From positions 1-51,991 of the forward strand of contig CAJBEU010000001.1 of the NCBI GenBank assembly GCA_903952265.1: a stretch of 51,991 nt of DNA. The letters are read 5' to 3'. Under the pieces are notes generated by a model. The model was not told the origin of the DNA. It saw only the letters and a list, made by a program, of their open reading frames with translations, and did no database searches. A program made the position numbers and the translations under genes. Origin of the DNA: an uncultured Rickettsiales bacterium. Lineage in GTDB: Bacteria > Pseudomonadota > Alphaproteobacteria > Rickettsiales > Rickettsiaceae. Every line of letters begins with the position of its first letter. Position 1 is the first letter of the stretch. Positions 34,495 to 44,038 of the stretch are shown piece after piece.

Positions 34495-37176
34495 ATGAAA
34501 GATTCGACAATTGACATTACCGAAGAGGTAAAAAGTTCTTATCTTGATTACGCTATGAGCGTCATCGTTAGTAGAGCCTTACCTGACGTTAGAGATGGTC
34601 TAAAACCCGTACATAGAAGAATTTTGTATTCTATGTACTCTTCTGGATTTTTCTATAATAAGCAGTACAAAAAATCCGCAAGAACCGTGGGGGACGTGAT
34701 TGGTAAGTACCATCCTCATGGTGACACTGCGGTGTACGATGCTTTAGTACGCATGGCTCAGGAATTTTCTCTCAGAGTACCCTTGATAGACGGTCAGGGA
34801 AATTTTGGATCTATTGACGGCGATGCTCCAGCTGCTATGAGATATACCGAGTCTCGTTTAGCTAAAGTGACAAATAAAATGCTAGAGGATCTTGCCTTTA
34901 ACACGGTGGATTTTAGACCAAATTATGATGGTTCAGAACAAGAGCCCGTAGTACTTCCGTCTCTTTTACCTAATTTACTACTAAATGGCTCGGGTGGAAT
35001 TGCTGTTGGTATGGCTACCAATATTCCTCCACATAATTTGGGTCAGCTTGTGGATGCATGTTGCCTTTATATTGATGATGACCAAATAACTATAGAAGAG
35101 CTTATCAAAGCTGTTGAAGCGCCTGATTTTCCTACACAGGGTGTTATTGTGGGAATCGAAAATTTACACAAAGCATATCGTACCGGAAAGGGGATAATTA
35201 CCATAAAAGGTGTTGCCGAAATAGAGAGCAGAAGCGACAAACAAAAATCTGTGGTTATTACAGAAATTCCTTATTCAGTCAATAAGGCTAAGCTAGTGGA
35301 GAGAATAGGAGAATTAATAAAAGAGGGCAGGATAGTTGGAGTCAGCGATTTACGGGACGAGTCCGACAATACGGGCATTCGAATTGTAGTAGAACTAAAG
35401 AGAGACATCATTCCTGAGGTTATTTTGAGGCAAATATATAATTACACGCCACTTAGAGTTAGCTACGGAATTAATATGCTTGCTCTACATAAGGGAGTGC
35501 CGAGGTTAATGAACCTTAAGTATATTATCAGCGCTTTTGTCAATTTTCGCAGAGAAGTAATTTATCGTAGAACGATATTTTTGTTGGAAGAGGCAAGGCA
35601 AAAAGCAGAAATACTCGTAGGTCTTTTTATCGCTGTAAGCAACCTTGATTTTGTCGTAAAACTCATTAAGGATTCTGAAGATTCTTCAACTGCTAGAGCC
35701 AAATTGATCTCGATTGCTTGGGAAATAGAAAGTATTTCTGCCTTTATAGAGCACTTATCTTTAACCCTTAGTGGAGGTAAGTTTTACTTATCTGACAGAC
35801 AGGCAAAGGCAATCTTAGAGATGCGTCTTTCAAAATTAACTGGATTGGAAACTCGTAAAATTGTTGAAGATCTTGACGGCCTTTTGGAATCGATTAAGGA
35901 GTACTCAAGTATAATAGGATCTCCTGTTAAATTGATGGCAATGTTAAAAGAGGAGCTTTTAGCTCTGAAAGCCGAATTTGCTACTCCAAGACTCACCAAG
36001 CTGGAATTATCTGAAGAAGATTTTGGTGATGAAGATTCTTTGATTCCAGAGGAAGAAGTTGTTGTAACTTTTACTTTAAAAGGTTACGTCAAGCGTGTTT
36101 CTCTCAATGAGTACAAGGCTCAAAGAAGGGGAGGGCAGGGAAAATCAGCTCTTAATATGATTAATGATGATGTTATTGTAAAAGTTTTGGTGGAGAGCAC
36201 TCATGCTGATTTATTATTTTTCTCAAACTTTGGTCAAGTATATAGACTTAAACTCTACAAACTTCCTATTGCAAGTATTCAAGCGGCTGGAAAGCCTATT
36301 GTGAATCTTTTGCCATTAAGTCCTGGCGAAAAAATTAATAACATTTTGCCTCTGCCAAAAGATAAAAAATCCAGAGATGACATGTCTATTATATTTGCTA
36401 CATCTAAGGGGCAAATCAGAAGAAATAAGCTTTCTGATTTTGAATATATTCCTTCCAATGGAAAAATAGCAATCAAATTAGAAGAAGGAGATAAATTGGT
36501 ATCTGTGCATTTTTGTACCTCTAATGACCATGTCTTTCTTGCTACTTATTTGGGTAAATGTATTAGATTTTCCGTTGACGAGCTTAGAATTTTCAAAAGT
36601 CGCAGTTCAGATGGCGTAAGAGGAATTAATCTTGGAAAAAATGATAGAGTTGTGGAAAAAACTATACTTGAAGGCACAAATTATACTCAAGAGCAAAAGG
36701 ATCTATATTTGTCTATTCCTATTGAGGTGAGGCGTAAAATGAGGGAAGCTCAGTGCGATGTTGATACTATGAAAGCCCTTCATGATTTAGGTGGTACAGA
36801 AAAAGGCTTATCAATTGAGCTTGCAACAAAAATGGCATCTCAGGAGCAGTTTATTTTATCTATTACAGAAAACGGATACGGTAAATGTACTTCTGCTTAT
36901 GAATATAGAACTACTCATAGAGGAGGTGGAGGGGTTGTGAATCTTGCTGTTTCTCGAAAAGTTGGAAATATTGTTGGCTCCATACCGATTTTTGGGGAGA
37001 ATGATGCCGAATTAATGATTATAACTGATCTGGGAAAAGTGATTAGGTGTAAGTTAGACAACGTACGAGTTACTGGACGTAACACAAGTGGAGTGATCTT
37101 GGTTAAAACTAAAAAAGATGAAAAAGTTGTTTCAGTTTCTCTTGTAAAAAATAAAATTTGTGAAGACGATGAATAA
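34495..37176 (+). CDS. gyrA: DNA gyrase subunit A
   Basis: The 893-residue subunit cuts and rejoins DNA. The catalytic Tyr is Tyr117 in MRYTESRL. The quinolone-pocket segment reads [14 protein letters not shown], with Thr78 where E. coli has Ser83 and Asp82 matching Asp87. The C-terminal beta-pinwheel has the GyrA box QRRGGQGKS, which marks it as gyrase and not ParC. A ~35-residue insertion around residues 725-770 ([13 protein letters not shown]) is of the kind seen in alphaproteobacterial GyrA. It has its own upstream region and is followed by rpsU after about 105 bp. Confidence 0.97.
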   Translation: MKDSTIDITEEVKSSYLDYAMSVIVSRALPDVRDGLKPVHRRILYSMYSSGFFYNKQYKKSARTVGDVIGKYHPHGDTAVYDALVRMAQEFSLRVPLIDGQGNFGSIDGDAPAAMRYTESRLAKVTNKMLEDLAFNTVDFRPNYDGSEQEPVVLPSLLPNLLLNGSGGIAVGMATNIPPHNLGQLVDACCLYIDDDQITIEELIKAVEAPDFPTQGVIVGIENLHKAYRTGKGIITIKGVAEIESRSDKQKSVVITEIPYSVNKAKLVERIGELIKEGRIVGVSDLRDESDNTGIRIVVELKRDIIPEVILRQIYNYTPLRVSYGINMLALHKGVPRLMNLKYIISAFVNFRREVIYRRTIFLLEEARQKAEILVGLFIAVSNLDFVVKLIKDSEDSSTARAKLISIAWEIESISAFIEHLSLTLSGGKFYLSDRQAKAILEMRLSKLTGLETRKIVEDLDGLLESIKEYSSIIGSPVKLMAMLKEELLALKAEFATPRLTKLELSEEDFGDEDSLIPEEEVVVTFTLKGYVKRVSLNEYKAQRRGGQGKSALNMINDDVIVKVLVESTHADLLFFSNFGQVYRLKLYKLPIASIQAAGKPIVNLLPLSPGEKINNILPLPKDKKSRDDMSIIFATSKGQIRRNKLSDFEYIPSNGKIAIKLEEGDKLVSVHFCTSNDHVFLATYLGKCIRFSVDELRIFKSRSSDGVRGINLGKNDRVVEKTILEGTNYTQEQKDLYLSIPIEVRRKMREAQCDVDTMKALHDLGGTEKGLSIELATKMASQEQFILSITENGYGKCTSAYEYRTTHRGGGGVVNLAVSRKVGNIVGSIPIFGENDAELMIITDLGKVIRCKLDNVRVTGRNTSGVILVKTKKDEKVVSVSLVKNKICEDDE

Positions 37177-37216
37177 GAGGGTTAATCTTGACTGCGCTTA
37201 ACTAAGGTTATAGGTG

Positions 37217-37245
37217 TTGTCTTTTTTCAGTTCTATTTGTAGAAT
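37217..37245 (+). promoter_or_regulatory. Candidate promoter of rpsU
   Basis: TTGTCT (37217-37222), a 17-bp spacer and TAGAAT (37240-37245), ending 36 bp before the rpsU start codon. Confidence 0.45.
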
Positions 37246-37281
37246 AAGCTCTGTACCGTTCACTTATTTTATTTAGCACTC

Positions 37282-37473
37282 GTGATAGTAGTTAGTTACA
37301 ATGGAAACGTTGAGGTTGCTTTACGCACTCTGAAAAAGCGTATGCAGCAAGAACTCTATTTTAGCAAAATGCGCGAGAACAGGTGCTATGAAAGCCCTTC
37401 AGCAAAAATACGTAGAAAATGCGCTGACGCAGCAAAACGTAGAAGTAAATTGAGAGCTCGTAGATACGCTTAA
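37282..37473 (+). CDS. rpsU: 30S ribosomal protein S21
   Basis: A highly basic protein of 63 residues from a GTG start. VSYNGNVEVALRTLKKRMQ, followed by CYESPSAKIRRK and the Arg/Lys-rich tail, is the S21 pattern. It takes part in initiation on the 30S subunit. It has a candidate promoter of its own just upstream. Confidence 0.94.
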   Translation: MIVVSYNGNVEVALRTLKKRMQQELYFSKMRENRCYESPSAKIRRKCADAAKRRSKLRARRYA

Positions 37474-37657
37474 CCTAAGTGGGTTGCGGTTTACCTTTCT
37501 TGAATACTTCCGCTATATTACTTTTTGTGTGTCTTCTTTAGCTTGTGCTAGTACGGATACTAACTGTATTTTTCTCTTGGTCGCATTTGGGAAACCTTGT
37601 TGAGAAAAAAGCTTTCAAACCATTGAGCTCCCCTTTTAGAACACGTTCGTCAATTTG

Positions 37658-38404
37658 TTAGGTAAGGTGGGCTTCTTGCTTTGCTTTAAGTGCCCTATCT
37701 ACTGAGATTCTGTCGTCAAATACGAAGCATTCTCCTTGCCAGGCTCTACTACTTTCTCCAAATTGCCTTAGGTATTCTAAAATTCCTCCTTCCAACTGAT
37801 ATGCTTGGTCAAAGTTTAAGTAATTCCTTAAATATGCTGTTGCTTTTTCGCATCTGATTCCTCCTGTACAGTACATTGCCACCTTTTTATTTTTTAAATT
37901 CTCAGCTTGACTATTCAACCAGGAAGAAAAATCTCGAAAATTTTCTGTTCCTGGATTAACTGCGTTGTCAAAATGTCCCATTTCAAACTCATAATTATTT
38001 CTAACATCAATTAAAATTACATCACTTTGAGATATAAAGTCTCGCCACTTTTTTGGCGATACGTATGTTCCTTTTAGGCGAGGCACTTCTAGTTCAGGAA
38101 ACCCGATACTGACTATTTCTGTCTTAATTCTTATTTTAAGCTTTAGAAAAGGGTTAAAGTCTGCGTAATTTAGATGCATTATCCAATCTTTGCTTGACGT
38201 CAAATCTTTAATTTGTCTCACAATTTCTTCAATATTTGAGAAATTTCCGGATAAAGAACAATTTATACCCTCGGGGGCAAGTATTACTGAGCCTTTAATT
38301 TGATGCTTTTTTGCTAATAATGTGATTTTCACTTTTAGTGCATCTAAATTGTCATTAGCGAAAAAAGAATAAAAATTGGCTATGCAAAATTTCTTGAATT
38401 TCAT
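37658..38404 (-). CDS. trhO: tRNA uridine-34 hydroxylase TrhO (UPF0176, rhodanese domain)
   Basis: 248 residues. An N-terminal acylphosphatase-like domain (residues ~1-95, with GSVILAPEGINCSLSG) precedes a rhodanese domain with VILIDVRNNYEFEMGHFDNAVNPGTENFRDF and the active-site loop MYCTGGIRCEKATAYL. These are diagnostic of YceA/TrhO, which hydroxylates U34 of tRNA. Downstream sequence with DRISVD near the C-terminus is typical. It is convergent with rpsU and divergent from the XRE regulator gene. Confidence 0.94.
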   Translation of the reverse strand: MKFKKFCIANFYSFFANDNLDALKVKITLLAKKHQIKGSVILAPEGINCSLSGNFSNIEEIVRQIKDLTSSKDWIMHLNYADFNPFLKLKIRIKTEIVSIGFPELEVPRLKGTYVSPKKWRDFISQSDVILIDVRNNYEFEMGHFDNAVNPGTENFRDFSSWLNSQAENLKNKKVAMYCTGGIRCEKATAYLRNYLNFDQAYQLEGGILEYLRQFGESSRAWQGECFVFDDRISVDRALKAKQEAHLT

Positions 38405-38472
38405 CTGATGCTATACCGATGGTGTTAATTTTACTGTATACGAGCAATTCACTAGTACAAATTGCACAAAGA

Positions 38473-38501
38473 TTGTAACTTAAGATAACATTTATTATAC
38501 T
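38473..38501 (+). promoter_or_regulatory. Candidate promoter of the XRE-flgI pair
   Basis: TTGTAA (38473-38478), a 17-bp spacer and TATACT (38496-38501). A dyad with arms GAGGT/ACCTC (38534-38538/38559-38563) and nested ACTT/AAGT lies about 30 bp downstream and could be an operator or leader hairpin. Confidence 0.4.
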
Positions 38502-38598
38502 AATATTAACACAAAAAGTGTACACTCTGGGTTGAGGTACTTCATTTTAAAGTATTGCACCTCTCAGACAAATTTAAACAAGTGACTCAATCCTGAAC

Positions 38599-39114
38599 AT
38601 GCAAGAAGAGAAAGATAGCAAAAAAGAAAAGAAAAGTAGCCGCAAGGGCAACTCTTTATACACGGTCTTTCAAGAAGAAGAGAAAAGTCACGGAAAGGGC
38701 AGGGGTGATCCTGTGGACAATATAATTGCTAGCAGGCTTGTGCAAAGAAGGCACATGGTAGGAAAGAGTCAAAAAGAGCTTGCTGATTGTGTTGGAGTCA
38801 GTATTCAGCAAATTCAAAAGTATGAAAAATCTACTAATAGAATCTCGGGGGGGCGTTTATATAAATTTGCAAAATTCCTTAAGGTACCCATAGAGTACTT
38901 TTTTGTTGGTATAGACGAAATGCTTGCTAAAGGCTATAAAAGTGCTTTGGCAGAGGAGCAATCTTTATTTGTAGATAACGTACAAGAAGGATCTTACACA
39001 GAAAAAGATGTGATTAATTTGATCAAATCTTACAAGGCTATTAAGGACCGTAATGTACGCAAGAAATTTTTAGAATTGGTACGTTCTGTTGCTGGCATAG
39101 CCGGATATGTATAG
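38599..39114 (+). CDS. XRE-family transcriptional regulator
   Basis: 171 residues. A charged Lys/Ser-rich lead (residues 1-40) is followed by a Cro/C1 helix-turn-helix at residues ~42-101 (QKELADCVGVSIQQIQKYE, then GGRLYKFAKFLKVPIEYFF). A helical tail contains INLIKSYKAIKDRNVRKKFLELVRS-like sequence. This type of single-HTH regulator is very common in Alphaproteobacteria, including rickettsial species. Its 3' end overlaps the start of flgI by 8 bp in another frame, so the two genes are almost certainly cotranscribed and perhaps translationally coupled. Its target is not known. Confidence 0.88.
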   Translation: MQEEKDSKKEKKSSRKGNSLYTVFQEEEKSHGKGRGDPVDNIIASRLVQRRHMVGKSQKELADCVGVSIQQIQKYEKSTNRISGGRLYKFAKFLKVPIEYFFVGIDEMLAKGYKSALAEEQSLFVDNVQEGSYTEKDVINLIKSYKAIKDRNVRKKFLELVRSVAGIAGYV

Positions 39115-40165
39115 AATTTTTCATTCTTTATTGTTACTTAACTTTTGCTTTTATCCTCTGTGTTTGGTTGCTCAAACTCGCATAAAAGACATAGCTAATA
39201 TAGAGGATGTGAGGGAGAATTTCATAATGGGCTATGGCCTTGTAGCCGGTTTAGCAGGTACTGGAGACAATCTCCGCAACATTGCTTTTACAAGACAAGA
39301 GTTAGTTTCGCTATTAGACAAGCTTGGCATTAGTGTTCATGGAGCTAATTTAAGAACCAGAAACGTTGCCGCTGTAATTGTCACTGCAAGTCTTCCTTCC
39401 TTTGCACGGCCTGGAACAAAAATGGACGTAAGAGTAAGTGCTTTGGGAGATGCCAGTAGTCTTGCAAATGGTGTCCTGCTTCCAACAACACTATTTGGAC
39501 CAGATGGACTAGTTTACGCTCTTGCACAAGGCGTTGTTTCTGTGCAAAGATTTGTTCCCTCTGCTCAGGAAGTTAGAACGCCAAAATCAGAAACACTAAC
39601 TAATGGTTTAATACAAGGCGGTGCAATTGTGGAGACTGGAATTGATTTTCAGCTCAAAAATTTAGAGCGAATACGCATAATTCTAAATTCTCCAGACTTT
39701 AGTACGGCAACAGCGATTGCTGAGGCAATCAATGACAATCTTGATGGCAACTTAGCCTCTGCACTTGATTCTGGAACAGTTAATGTTTCCATAAAAAAAC
39801 AGTTTGCACCAGATGTAGTTCAACTCATTTCTAAAATAGAATCCATAAAAATTAAAACCGATTCAAAAGCATCTGTTGTCCTAAATGAAGCTAACGGAAC
39901 TGTTGTAATGGGCGGCTTTGTTCGAATTAAACCAGTAGCTATTGCTCAAGGAAATCTTGTAATGCAAATAGGTCTTCCTAAGAAAATTAGTCAGAGAGAT
40001 CGTGCTCGAGGAATCGGAGTTAAAGAACTAAATCAAGGTGCTACTCTGAGCGAAGTTGTTGCAGGATTAAATCAGCTTGGCGTTTTGCCTAAGGATTTAA
40101 TCGATATTATGAGAGGCATAAAGGCAGCTGGAGCTTTAGATGCATCAATAGAAGTTAGTAGATAA
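39107..40165 (+). CDS. flgI: Flagellar P-ring protein FlgI
   Basis: 352 residues with a hydrophobic N-terminal signal peptide (residues ~1-22). The mature start TRIKDIANIEDVRENFIMGYGLVAGLAGTGDN is the FlgI hallmark, followed by VTASLPSFARPGTKMDVRVSALGDASSLANG. The C-terminal IKAAGALDASIEV is also typical. FlgI forms the periplasmic P ring around the rod. Length is near normal and no stops are present. It is the only flagellar gene in the 52 kb; FlgH, FlgA and FlgJ are not adjacent. The overlap with the XRE gene is unusual for flgI, which normally sits in a flg operon. Confidence 0.95.
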   Translation: MYRIFHSLLLLNFCFYPLCLVAQTRIKDIANIEDVRENFIMGYGLVAGLAGTGDNLRNIAFTRQELVSLLDKLGISVHGANLRTRNVAAVIVTASLPSFARPGTKMDVRVSALGDASSLANGVLLPTTLFGPDGLVYALAQGVVSVQRFVPSAQEVRTPKSETLTNGLIQGGAIVETGIDFQLKNLERIRIILNSPDFSTATAIAEAINDNLDGNLASALDSGTVNVSIKKQFAPDVVQLISKIESIKIKTDSKASVVLNEANGTVVMGGFVRIKPVAIAQGNLVMQIGLPKKISQRDRARGIGVKELNQGATLSEVVAGLNQLGVLPKDLIDIMRGIKAAGALDASIEVSR

Positions 40166-40288
40166 AGAGCGCCATCGTATAGAAGAGCCAAAAAGGATTT
40201 AAAGAAAAAATGTTGTTGGGTGCTCACAAAACTAACCAATGGTGCAGCGTGATCTTTATGAGAAGCAATTTTTTATTTATCTTTCATC

Positions 40289-41092
40289 ATGATGGTTGAT
40301 TCTCATTGTCATTTAAATATGCTTGCATCTGAGGCAAAAAAAATAATAGAAAGGGCTTGGATAGAAGGCGTTCAATACATGCAGACTATTTGCACAAAGA
40401 AATCTGACATTCCTGAGATTTTAGACATTGTTGGTCAGCATGAAAATATTTTTGGTTCTATTGGCATTCATCCCAATGACGTCTCTAAGGAGGAAATGCT
40501 TATGACAGAGCAAATTCTTGAATATATAAATGACAATCCAAAAATTATAGGAATTGGTGAAACTGGCTTAGATTTTTTTCGCCAAAACGATTCAGTATTA
40601 CAACAAGAATCTTTCGCGTATCACATTAGCGCAGCTCAAAAAAGTGGATTGCCTGTTATAATTCATTCTCGCAATGCGGACGCTCAGATATCTCAAATAC
40701 TAAAAAGTGAGATGCTTACCTCGCATTTTAGGTTTCTAATTCATTGTTTTACTGGAGACAAAGATTTTTTAGAGTCAATTTTAGATCTTGAGGGTTATAT
40801 TTCTATTTCTGGCATTGTCACATTTAAAAATGCATATTCTCTTCAAGATATTGTTAGCTACGTGCCAATTGACAGGTTATTGATAGAGACGGACTCTCCT
40901 TATCTTGCTCCTGTGCCTTATAGGGGCAGAGAAAATGAGCCTTCTTTTCTTCCATATGTTGCAGAAAAAATTGCCCAATTAAAACGTATCCCTTTGAAGG
41001 AGGTAGTAGATAGTACCTCGAGTAACTTTTTTACTTTATTTAGCCGTGCAAGACAGAACCTCTCAAATCATTTAGACCGAGATAATTTATAG
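40289..41092 (+). CDS. tatD: TatD-family metal-dependent deoxyribonuclease
   Basis: A TIM-barrel hydrolase of 267 residues. Metal ligands are in VDSHCHLN near the N-terminus (His6, His8), the Glu in IGETGLDFF, His in VIIHSRNA and IHCFTGDK, and Asp in LLIETDSPYLAP. PVPYRGRENEP is another family signature. Roles include 3'-5' DNA repair and RNA quality control. It starts a close plus-strand group with miaA only 2 bp after its stop. The ATG could be at 40289 or 40292. Confidence 0.94.
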   Translation: MMVDSHCHLNMLASEAKKIIERAWIEGVQYMQTICTKKSDIPEILDIVGQHENIFGSIGIHPNDVSKEEMLMTEQILEYINDNPKIIGIGETGLDFFRQNDSVLQQESFAYHISAAQKSGLPVIIHSRNADAQISQILKSEMLTSHFRFLIHCFTGDKDFLESILDLEGYISISGIVTFKNAYSLQDIVSYVPIDRLLIETDSPYLAPVPYRGRENEPSFLPYVAEKIAQLKRIPLKEVVDSTSSNFFTLFSRARQNLSNHLDRDNL

Positions 41093-41094
41093 AT

Positions 41095-42024
41095 GTGAAA
41101 AACGATTATGATGTAATCATCATTTGTGGCCCAACTGCAAGCGGCAAATCTTCCTTTGCCATTTCTATTGCTGATTCGATAGGCGGAGTAATCATCAATG
41201 CTGATAGTGCTCAGCTTTATAAAAATTTAACTATCCTTACTGCTTCTCCAAGTTTTTTGGACAAGGAAAAGGTTGGCCATCTTTTGTATAATTTCTTGAA
41301 TCTGCAAGAAAATTTTTCTGTTGCGTCTTATTTGATTAAAGCAACAAAAACTATAGAGGAGGCAATTGACAACAGCAAGATTCCTATAGTAGTGGGTGGC
41401 AGTGGTCTTTACATATCGACTTTACTAAAAGGTATTCACGAACTGCCTGTAATCAGCCCAGGTGTGCTTGGGAAAATAAATACATACGTACAAAAACTTG
41501 GAATAGAAAGCTTGTATAAAAAACTTGTAGACATTGACCCAGTTTTTGCTAGCAAAGTTAAGCCTCAAGATTCTTATCGTATCGCAAGAGGATACGGAAT
41601 ATTTCTTCAGTCTGGACAAAATTTTTCTTCATTTTTAAACAAATCTGTGTGGAATCCTTTAGAGAAGTACAAAAAAAAAGTTATCTTGCTGCAGCCCGAG
41701 CGTAGTTTTCTTTATAAAATGGTTAATGACAGATTTGATGCAATGATTAATTCCGGAGCTATTGAGGAAGTAAAGACCATAATGAACCTCAAAGACGAAA
41801 ATTCGATAAGGCGCTCTATGCGGGTGATAGGGTTTAGAGAGATATTTAATTACTTAAAGGGGACGATTGAATACAAAGATGCAATTGATCTCGCCAAGCA
41901 AAACAGCAGGAATTATGCAAAAAGACAAATTACTTGGTTTTCCAACAAGCTTTTAGAAAAGCTGGTATTTCAATATGAAAGCTTTAAAGAGTTGGAACAA
42001 TTTTCCTACACTAAGGATTTTTAG
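41095..42024 (+). CDS. miaA: tRNA dimethylallyltransferase MiaA
   Basis: 309 residues from a GTG start two bases after the tatD stop. It puts the dimethylallyl group on A37 of tRNAs reading UNN codons, the substrate of MiaB. The P-loop is GPTASGKSS; INADSAQLYKNLTILTA and VVGGSGLYI are substrate-binding segments. NSRNYAKRQITWF near the C-terminus is a clear signature. MiaA and MiaB are both kept in this genome, so the ms2i6A pathway is complete in its core steps. Confidence 0.95.
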   Translation: MKNDYDVIIICGPTASGKSSFAISIADSIGGVIINADSAQLYKNLTILTASPSFLDKEKVGHLLYNFLNLQENFSVASYLIKATKTIEEAIDNSKIPIVVGGSGLYISTLLKGIHELPVISPGVLGKINTYVQKLGIESLYKKLVDIDPVFASKVKPQDSYRIARGYGIFLQSGQNFSSFLNKSVWNPLEKYKKKVILLQPERSFLYKMVNDRFDAMINSGAIEEVKTIMNLKDENSIRRSMRVIGFREIFNYLKGTIEYKDAIDLAKQNSRNYAKRQITWFSNKLLEKLVFQYESFKELEQFSYTKDF

Positions 42025-42066
42025 AAATAGATCGATTGGTTGAATTAAGTTTTTTTATAATCAAAT

Positions 42067-42810
42067 TTGAGTTTTGTGCTGAATATTCTTTTATTATCAG
42101 TTCGTTATTGGAAAAAAGTTTTTTACGCCATAGTCGGATATTTGATGCCTGCTAGCTGTCTCTCATGTCGTGCTTTAGTTTGGAGTAGTGGGGGGCTATG
42201 CTGCGTTTGTTGGCAAAAATGTGTATTTATCAGCGATCTTCACTGCTTTAAATGCGGAAGATTAGCGAGATATCAGGGTCTTATGTGTGGTTTTTGTGTA
42301 AAAGAGCCTCCTTTTTATGATAGCGCTCGATCTTTGATCGATTTTAATTTCGTCAGCAAACGTTTTATTCATGAACTTAAATATAGTGATCGTACCGACT
42401 TAATTCATTTTTTTGCTAAATTATTGGCCAGTACTTATGCGAACTTTATTGAAGATATTGACATCATCATTCCTGTACCGATGCATTTTTTTAGAAGAAT
42501 AATTCGATCATACAATCAGGCTCAGATTCTTGCTCTTGCATTGGCTGATCAGACAAAAAAGCAGTTTGCTCCGTTTATATTGAAAAAATCTAGGTTTACT
42601 CCTACGCAAACTTCTCTCAATAGAAAAGAGCGTAAGAAAAATCTCAAGGGTAGTTTTGAGACATATCGCACTGAATCTCTTAAAGGAAAAAATGTTCTTT
42701 TAGTGGATGATGTGATGACTACGGGAAGTACAGTGAATTTTTGCTCAAGGGCTTTAAAAGCATCTGGGGCTTCTTGTGTAAAGGTTTTGACCATAGCGTC
42801 AGTAAGGTAG
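42067..42810 (+). CDS. comF: ComF/GntX-family phosphoribosyltransferase-like protein
   Basis: 247 residues if the TTG at 42067 is the start; other non-ATG starts nearby are possible. Two CxxC pairs form the N-terminal zinc-binding part (CLSCRALV/CCVCWQK and CFKCGR/CGFC). The phosphoribosyltransferase domain has the PRPP-binding motif VLLVDDVMTTGSTV. HELKYSDRTDL and RSYNQAQILA are family segments. Members act in DNA uptake (ComFC) or are of unknown role. It follows miaA by 42 bp. Confidence 0.88.
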   Translation: MSFVLNILLLSVRYWKKVFYAIVGYLMPASCLSCRALVWSSGGLCCVCWQKCVFISDLHCFKCGRLARYQGLMCGFCVKEPPFYDSARSLIDFNFVSKRFIHELKYSDRTDLIHFFAKLLASTYANFIEDIDIIIPVPMHFFRRIIRSYNQAQILALALADQTKKQFAPFILKKSRFTPTQTSLNRKERKKNLKGSFETYRTESLKGKNVLLVDDVMTTGSTVNFCSRALKASGASCVKVLTIASVR

Positions 42811-43083
42811 ATGTGCCAGTCGATACCGTAAGGAAAATAGAGCTTTAAAGCGAAATGACTTACAAAAATTTATCACCAAGAGAAAGGTGATCGCATTGGT
42901 AAGGCATAGAGGGGGATAAGGCAGATTGCTCTAAGCAAAAAACAGAGACTGAGGGAACTTAAGTTCAAGACTGCCCAGTAAATCACTCTAAAACTTTTAT
43001 CTCAGATTTAGCACAGAAAAGATCTAGACTAGGTGCAAACTTGGGAGAGCTCTAGCAGATGCTACACGGCCCTCTTTTTGAAA

Positions 43084-43830
43084 CTATTCTGAATTTTTTC
43101 TTCTAATTCCAAGGAAGCGCAGCAAATACACGAAAAGATTTATCACATCTAAATAAAGCATGAACGCTCCAACCAAAGATGCTTTGCTTGCCTGGGTGGG
43201 TCCACTATTTTCCAAAGTAGCATAGTAATAATTTTTGATCTTCTGAGTATCGTAAGCTATGAGACCAGTAAATACTAAGACCCCGACTAGAGAGGCGATG
43301 AAGTCTACAGCAGGGCTTTGTAGGAACATGTTAACTAAGAAAGCTAGTAATAGGCCCCAAACACCCATTATAAGAAATGAACCAAGCTCAGTTAGATCTC
43401 TTTTAGTTGCATGCCCATATATGCTCATTCCGGCAAACAGTGCAGCGCATACTAAAAATGTCAAGGCTATGGATTCTCCAGTATATACCATTCCCAGAGA
43501 GGCGAGAGACATTCCGGTAAGCGTGGAGTAAACCCAGAACAGATTTTTTCCTCTTTCTATGGTCAAAGAATCTTGTCTTGAGAAAAAGTACATTCCTATA
43601 AGAACGGGAGAAAATGATAATACCATGCCTATTGGAGTAAATCCTACTTCATGCCCTGTGCTAGTTGAAAACATCAAATTTCTGAGCGGATCTAGGTATA
43701 TTGTAAGAAAAGCGGCAACAGCAGATATTGCAAGACCCGCGCACATGTAGTTATATACTCTAAGAACGTAATCTCTTAGACCGGAATCAATTACTCCTTC
43801 TGAGGAATATCTTTTTGTTTTTTCTGACAT
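43084..43830 (-). CDS. Bax-inhibitor-1/YccA-family membrane protein
   Basis: 248 residues with about seven membrane-spanning segments and a short charged tail. The sequence VYNYMCAGLAISAVAAFLTIY near the N-terminus and YDTQKIKNYYYATLE followed by LVGAFMLYLDVINLFVYLLRFLG near the C-terminus are the family signature. Related bacterial proteins affect membrane proteostasis (FtsH interaction) and ion leak. It is divergent from valS and convergent with comF. Confidence 0.92.
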   Translation of the reverse strand: MSEKTKRYSSEGVIDSGLRDYVLRVYNYMCAGLAISAVAAFLTIYLDPLRNLMFSTSTGHEVGFTPIGMVLSFSPVLIGMYFFSRQDSLTIERGKNLFWVYSTLTGMSLASLGMVYTGESIALTFLVCAALFAGMSIYGHATKRDLTELGSFLIMGVWGLLLAFLVNMFLQSPAVDFIASLVGVLVFTGLIAYDTQKIKNYYYATLENSGPTQASKASLVGAFMLYLDVINLFVYLLRFLGIRRKNSE

Positions 43831-44038
43831 GTCAGCTACTTAAAAATGCATTTGGTTACGATATATCTAAAACGATTCATTCTAGCCCTAGGGTAAAAAA
43901 CTTGCAAGTCCTCTTGCGCATATTTTAGCCCATTGCTTTGCTCAACTTTACATTTGTTTTTTTATTACGATCAATAGCTTGCCTGTGAACAATAATTTTT
44001 ACTGAACACTTTAGACCCTGAATTAATAGGTGCGATTT

